Assembly (NCBI RefSeq): GCF_028769735.1
Contig: NC_088172.1
Coordinates: 35,578,897 to 35,642,896 of the forward strand
Length of the DNA: 64,000 nucleotides
Reading direction: 5' to 3'
Source: Zonotrichia leucophrys gambelii
Taxonomy: Eukaryota; Chordata; Aves; Passeriformes; Passerellidae
The notes beneath the pieces were generated by a model, which was not told the origin of the DNA, ran no database searches, and saw nothing but the letters and a program-made list of their open reading frames with translations. The position numbers were made by a program, and so were the translations under genes. The stretch's first letter is position 1, and the number at the start of each line of letters is the position of its first letter. This document shows positions 55,380 through 64,000 of the stretch, piece after piece.

Positions 55380-55620
55380 CTCTGTCCATAAATTGACAAA
55401 TTGATGCGCTCGCGGTGTTTCACTTACACAGCTACTTTATCCAGCCTCTCAATGTGGCTTTGCAATTCAAGGCATCTCACTATTAAATGTTTTGAACAGA
55501 GTCACACAGACGTTCCGTTATGGGAACGTGTTGATACAAATAATGCAGGAAAAATGCATAGATACGCATCTATTTATAACTCAAGATGCTGAAAACTTCA
55601 GTTACATCATTATTAAACAT
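55380..55620. promoter_or_regulatory. Candidate conserved non-coding block
   Basis: Holds GATGCGCTCGCGGTG (55402-55416) and a hairpin ACGTTCC-GTTATG-GGAACGT (55510-55529) in otherwise AT-rich intron. No repeat or coding frame explains it. Enhancer-like by appearance only. Confidence 0.25.
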
Positions 55621-58354
55621 GAAAGCAGTATGGCTGATTCTTGTATGTGTGTATTCCATGTTTGGAAATTATTTTCAAGGACAAATAAATAGAAAAAATG
55701 TAGATTTCTCTACTTTTTCTTTTGTCAGTTTCACTACTAGATCTTGCAGATGAAGTATTAGGGTTATTTCTCTTGCTATCAGGTATTTAAACATTTTTTC
55801 TCTTTCCTATATATTAGTTAACAGAAAGAGACATTGATTCTGATTTGTTATTTGAGAGTGTAATCACACCATCTTTTGCTTTTAAGGGCTCCCTGTGCCT
55901 TTGTCTTCTCTAGTTGAAGCAATTTTAGTTGAAGGATAAGCAGCCAAACTATGTTCAAAAGCATTCACTTGATTTTGTTGGATTTAATTATTCCAGACAA
56001 TGCAGAATATTTTTCAGTAACTCCCCCCTTACCATTCAGAGCATATCTGTGTTTCCTGCTTATCTGCAGGTTCAGTTCTGCTTGCACATTGCTCAGGTCT
56101 ATCACCTTGCTGGAGAAATACATGATTTGTAAATCTGAAAGAATTCCCCAACAGCTACCATAAAATTAAGCTGTTAAAGACTCTTGGAGCTTGTTTAAAT
56201 GTAGACCTAAACAAATCTCTTTGCTGTTTAGCTCAAGATAAATCTTTTTAAAAGTCCTGTTCTAAATCACTTCCCAATTTTAATGAGTTTATATATCAGC
56301 CTTTGCCAGATTTTTACTGTAGCTTTTCTCCAAGATTATAGCCTTGATAAAGTAAGGACTAAAATTGTTTATTATATATTATTCTTCAGAAGCAAAACTT
56401 TTTCCCCCAGAGGCTGTTGGGAGAGCTATTGATTTTCTGCCACAATGTGAAATGTGTGACCTTTATAATATGAGCAATGATTACAAGGCCAATAAAATGA
56501 CATCATTCTGTTTAAACTTTAGAGTTCGCCGGGCAAATAGCAGAATGTGCCACATTTAATGATGTCCATGGATGATAAGGGTGCGTTGACTGGCTTCAGG
56601 TGAGACTGAAACATGAAGGAGGCAGGCTCTCAATCCCCAAAACACCTCATGTTTGTTTGTGCCAGAGGTTGGGGAACAGCAGTGTATGTACCAGGTAGAA
56701 CTGTGACTTTTCCGAGCTCTAAAGGCAGGAAGTCAGGGCTTTTCTGGTAACAGACTTCTCTAAATGTTTGCATTTACTGATGTCACCAACAAAACTCCTC
56801 CTGTTGTGACACAGGATGAGCTATTTGGGGAACAGCTCTATATATTGCTACAGATTTTCCCAAATCCACTGCATTTGCAGTTACAGGACTAAATTCTGTT
56901 TTTGTAATATGGCTTTAGCCACTTCATTGCAATTCTTCTAGAGGAGCTAAGAGAAGACTCTGTCCCAAATAAATGAATTCTAACTGCACAGAGCATATAC
57001 ATTCTAAGATTTGTGAAAACAAGGAACACAGAAACCTTTATTCAGGCTTTGAGGGGGATGCTTCAACCTAAATCACTGAAATAATTTCATAAAGAAGTCT
57101 ATGGAATTTCCCTTTTCAGTGACATCAGTCTGTTTCCTGACGTTATCTTCTTCTTATCCTTCAGACATTTAATGTTTGATCCATTAGGGCCTGCTTCAGC
57201 CAATTCCCTGCCCATTCTCCAGCCTCTACCAAACCAGATCCCTGGCATGGAAGCTGGGGTAGCTGTGATTTCCCTGTGCAGGCTGAAACCAGCCTGTACT
57301 CAGTATTTGATCCAGCCAAACATGGAGCCAAAGGGCTGCATGCTTAGAAAGCACAAGGAAAACAGCACAACACATTCAAGACATTGCAGAAGCAGGAATA
57401 GGGATAATTTTCTTTCCCATTTCTGGCTCATTGTGTAATATCAATAATCTCTGTAGCTTTGTATTATACTTGCCGTAAGTGGCTCTAGTGATTGATTAAA
57501 CACCTTAGCTTTTCTTTGGCATTTAATCAATTGCAGCAGCAGTTTATTGCTTGGTGTATTACAAAGTAAAAGAGATTATTACTTAATTATTGTGAAAAAT
57601 AGCAGCTTGCAGTTGTTGCTAGCATGGGTATGTGTCTGTGCTGACATTGGTGTCACATCATCCTTTCCTTGGTGCTCCTGGTCTCCGCACTGGGTGCGAT
57701 TGTGCGATTCCCAGCGGATCACGCACGGTCCTTCCCATGGCTGGCACCAACACAGTACAAGTAGTGGAATTAAATAAAGAATTGCTTATGGTAGTCCCAC
57801 AGTGCAGAGAGCCTGACTCTTGCTTGCTGGGTACCTCCAAACCTCCCTGAAATTTTAGGTGGTGTGTTTGTTAACAAGCCCATGTGAAAACGAGCTCACT
57901 GTCAGGTACAAAACACTTCTGGGAGCAGTTCAGCAAGAATTACATCAGTACCAAGAGGTATTTGACAGCCCAGAGTGCAGCACCAGGTGTACGTAAACTG
58001 GAGATAAATCAGATATGGGGCATATCATTGGAAGTGTGAGAAAGGAAAAAACCCAACATTTTGCAACATCCTCTTGAGAATCTAGGAAATGGCAACTCTT
58101 CTGTTTGCCACCAGAGGATTTCTGCCTCAGATGCAGAATTGAATTCATATGCAAGAGTTCAGAAAGAATACTGTGGTGTGATAAAGCATAAGGATTTAGA
58201 GTAGCATAGACCTCTGTGCTTGTAGGGTACAACAGGTGTCACAACCAGCATGTGTTCTTAGCATCTACTTGAAGAATAGGGTCTAACCCATCTGTGTTGC
58301 CACAAAAAGGGACAGTTCAGTATTTAGAATTTTAAAAATGGGGTTTAATTCCTT

Positions 58355-58455
58355 GGTTTACTCCTGACTCTGTGATCATAGCCAAGTGATTTTATCTCCT
58401 TGTACCTCAGTTTCCTCCTGCGAATGGGAGTAACCATTGTCCACTACCTTAGAGA
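58355..58455 (+). mobile_element. MIR/CORE-SINE-like relic
   Basis: CTGACTCTGTGATCATAGCC, AAGTGATTTTATCTCC, TTGTACCTCAGTTTCCTCC and GAATGGGAGTAACC follow the consensus order of MIR (…tgtgacc…caagtcactt…cctcagtttcc…aatgggg…). Good match for so old a family. It lies about 340 bp upstream of the CpG-dense patch at 58795. Confidence 0.65.
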
Positions 58456-58794
58456 AAACTAAGAAATTAGGCACTGCTAGCTGCTCCTCCATTGAAAATG
58501 AAACCTCTTTAAAGTTTTGATCCGTCAGAGATTCACATGAATTAAAGTGCCCTTGACTTGACTAGGGCTGGTCAATGAAGGACCAGTGACAAAGCATCCA
58601 CTGCAAATTTTAAGCATTTCCCCAGATGATTTAGGTTTGTTGGGACAGGTGGTTGGGGTGTCATGCGGGAAAAAACATGAACCTCGTGTGTTGTTTACTT
58701 TTCCTCTGTGATGGCAGCAGAGGTCTGACCATCACCTTTCAAGGCATCTGTGTGAACCCAGGAGGTTGGTAGTGCTCATGGTAGTCTCTGCTCA

Positions 58795-58930
58795 CGCTTC
58801 AAGCTGGCGTTGCCTGTGAGTAGTGATGCTGTGGCCACTCCGTATCTGTCGCGCTTCATCGTGTGCCGGTTTTGTGTCACTCGTGCCATGGCTTTTGCAA
58901 GTACTCGAGCAGAACTGGAGCGAGCAGACG
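58795..58930. promoter_or_regulatory. CpG-dense intronic patch
   Basis: Eleven CpGs in about 135 bp (58795, 58808, 58841, 58850, 58852, 58860, 58867, 58882, 58906, 58921, 58929). A 61-codon minus-strand frame covers it but lacks any known motif. It could be an orphan CpG island, an enhancer, or a fragment of inserted G+C-rich sequence; not decidable here. Confidence 0.35.
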
Positions 58931-60095
58931 TTGACTGTCCAGTGACAAACAAAAAGCTCATGTTTCTTTGAGAAGGTGCTGGATGGTCCTAACCATTAAA
59001 AGAGTTTATTTTCTTACTCCAACAGATTTCCCCTCCCCTCCTTGATGTTACCAAATTTATCATCACTTTTGTCTTTCAGGTGTAACCTGTCTTTAGTGTT
59101 GCAGACACATCAGCCATGCATTAAGAACTGGGCCCTTACTTTATAATTCAGTATGACTTTCTTTTTGTCCAATAATTTCACAAGCACTAATGCACACTTC
59201 AAATGCAGGAGATACTTTGATCCCCAAATTGTTCAGCACTTCATGCAGGAAAAACCATAGGCCACAGTCATGAAACTCCTAGAGGATGGCTGCTGGCTTC
59301 CTGTGGCAGAGCTGGTTGTTGTTTTCCCCCCTCTCCCTTCTTTGCTCTAACCATTTTGTCTGTCTAGCTTGTCTTGTATTCAGTTTTCAAAGCAATTGCC
59401 ATGAAGGGCTTCCTTTTTTTAGTGCCTAAAAGGGAACAATAGATTTTTTAGAATAAGCATATATTATATTTGATATGGCTGTCTGTGTACCACAGATATC
59501 ATATTGATCATATCTGTAATTTAATATAACATACTGAGAAGTTCAAGCTAAATAGAAATTAGTAATTTTTATTACTATTTTTTATGAAAAGGTCTTTAAA
59601 TGTATGCTTAAGTGTACATGACATCTAAAATTATTCTAGTGCTGGATTCTTGAAAAAGTAGATGACCTTTTCTCTCGAAATTGGAGAGTGGTTTTTCCTT
59701 AACAGTTATATTATGCACAGAAGATGAGATGTTAACCAAGATGTTAAAATGTATTGTTTCCCTTTGAAAGCTAATCCTGTTCCTCATTTTCATTAATGTT
59801 GAATCATTCATTTTCCTTTTTCTTTTTTTTTCTTTCTTTTCCTTTCCTTTTCTTTTGCAACTGTTTTTGCATGAAAATGCAAAGTAGCAATAAAGATTTT
59901 TCGTAAGACTTGCTTTAAGACTCTTCTCTTTCAGATCCAGTTAAAGTTTTTAAGTTCAGTTATTTTAAAATTCATATTCTTCAGTTCCGTAAACAAAAAT
60001 AATGGAGAAATATAATGAGGTGCAAAGCGATTTTCTAGCCCTCACTAATCAATAAATGCCAATAAAATGGGGATGGTGTAATGTCCATAATTTAA

Positions 60096-64000
<3,905 letters not shown>

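Overview
This is a piece of vertebrate nuclear genome, almost certainly from a bird. It is A+T-rich, almost entirely non-coding, and carries a few 5'-truncated CR1 LINE copies, including a 3' end with the ATTCTGTG-type tail and a well-kept minus-strand copy. It also holds very old MIR/CORE-SINE-like relics and short simple repeats. There are no operons, ribosome-binding sites or other prokaryotic features. CR1 sparsity suggests bird rather than turtle or crocodile, but the species cannot be fixed from the sequence alone.

One protein-coding gene is supported, on the + strand: two internal exons (45109-45247 and 60113-60312) that together encode most of a BTB/POZ domain of a Kelch-like protein. 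The residues match KLHL29 best. The exons join in frame through a split Arg codon (AG|G) and are separated by a 14,865-bp intron. The rest of the window is intron: at least 45.1 kb upstream of the first exon and at least 3.7 kb downstream of the second. The N-terminal exons, BACK domain and Kelch repeats lie outside the window.

Layout: 1-45108 is upstream intron with CR1 fragments near 1-58, 881-927, 6270-6330, 28325-28606 (minus) and 39370-39568. It also has a probable palindromic DNA-transposon relic near 38441-38620, a MIR-like relic near 40936-41055 and a perfect (TCTCC)15 microsatellite at 42516-42590. The blocks 14700-15700, 16400-17700 and 21530-21960 look like conserved regulatory DNA: clustered TAAT cores, palindromes and G+C/CpG pockets. 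This is judged by composition only. 45248-60112 is the intron inside the BTB domain, with a MIR-like SINE near 58355-58455 and CpG-dense patches at 55400-55530, 57686-57727 and 58795-58930. 60313-64000 is the start of the next intron.

No new biological system is evident. The observations most worth checking are a possible alternative terminal exon just after exon 1 (45332 to about 45700), a phase-preserving alternative splice donor at 45287, a nested cluster of hairpins at 17599-17674, and small CpG islands inside the introns.
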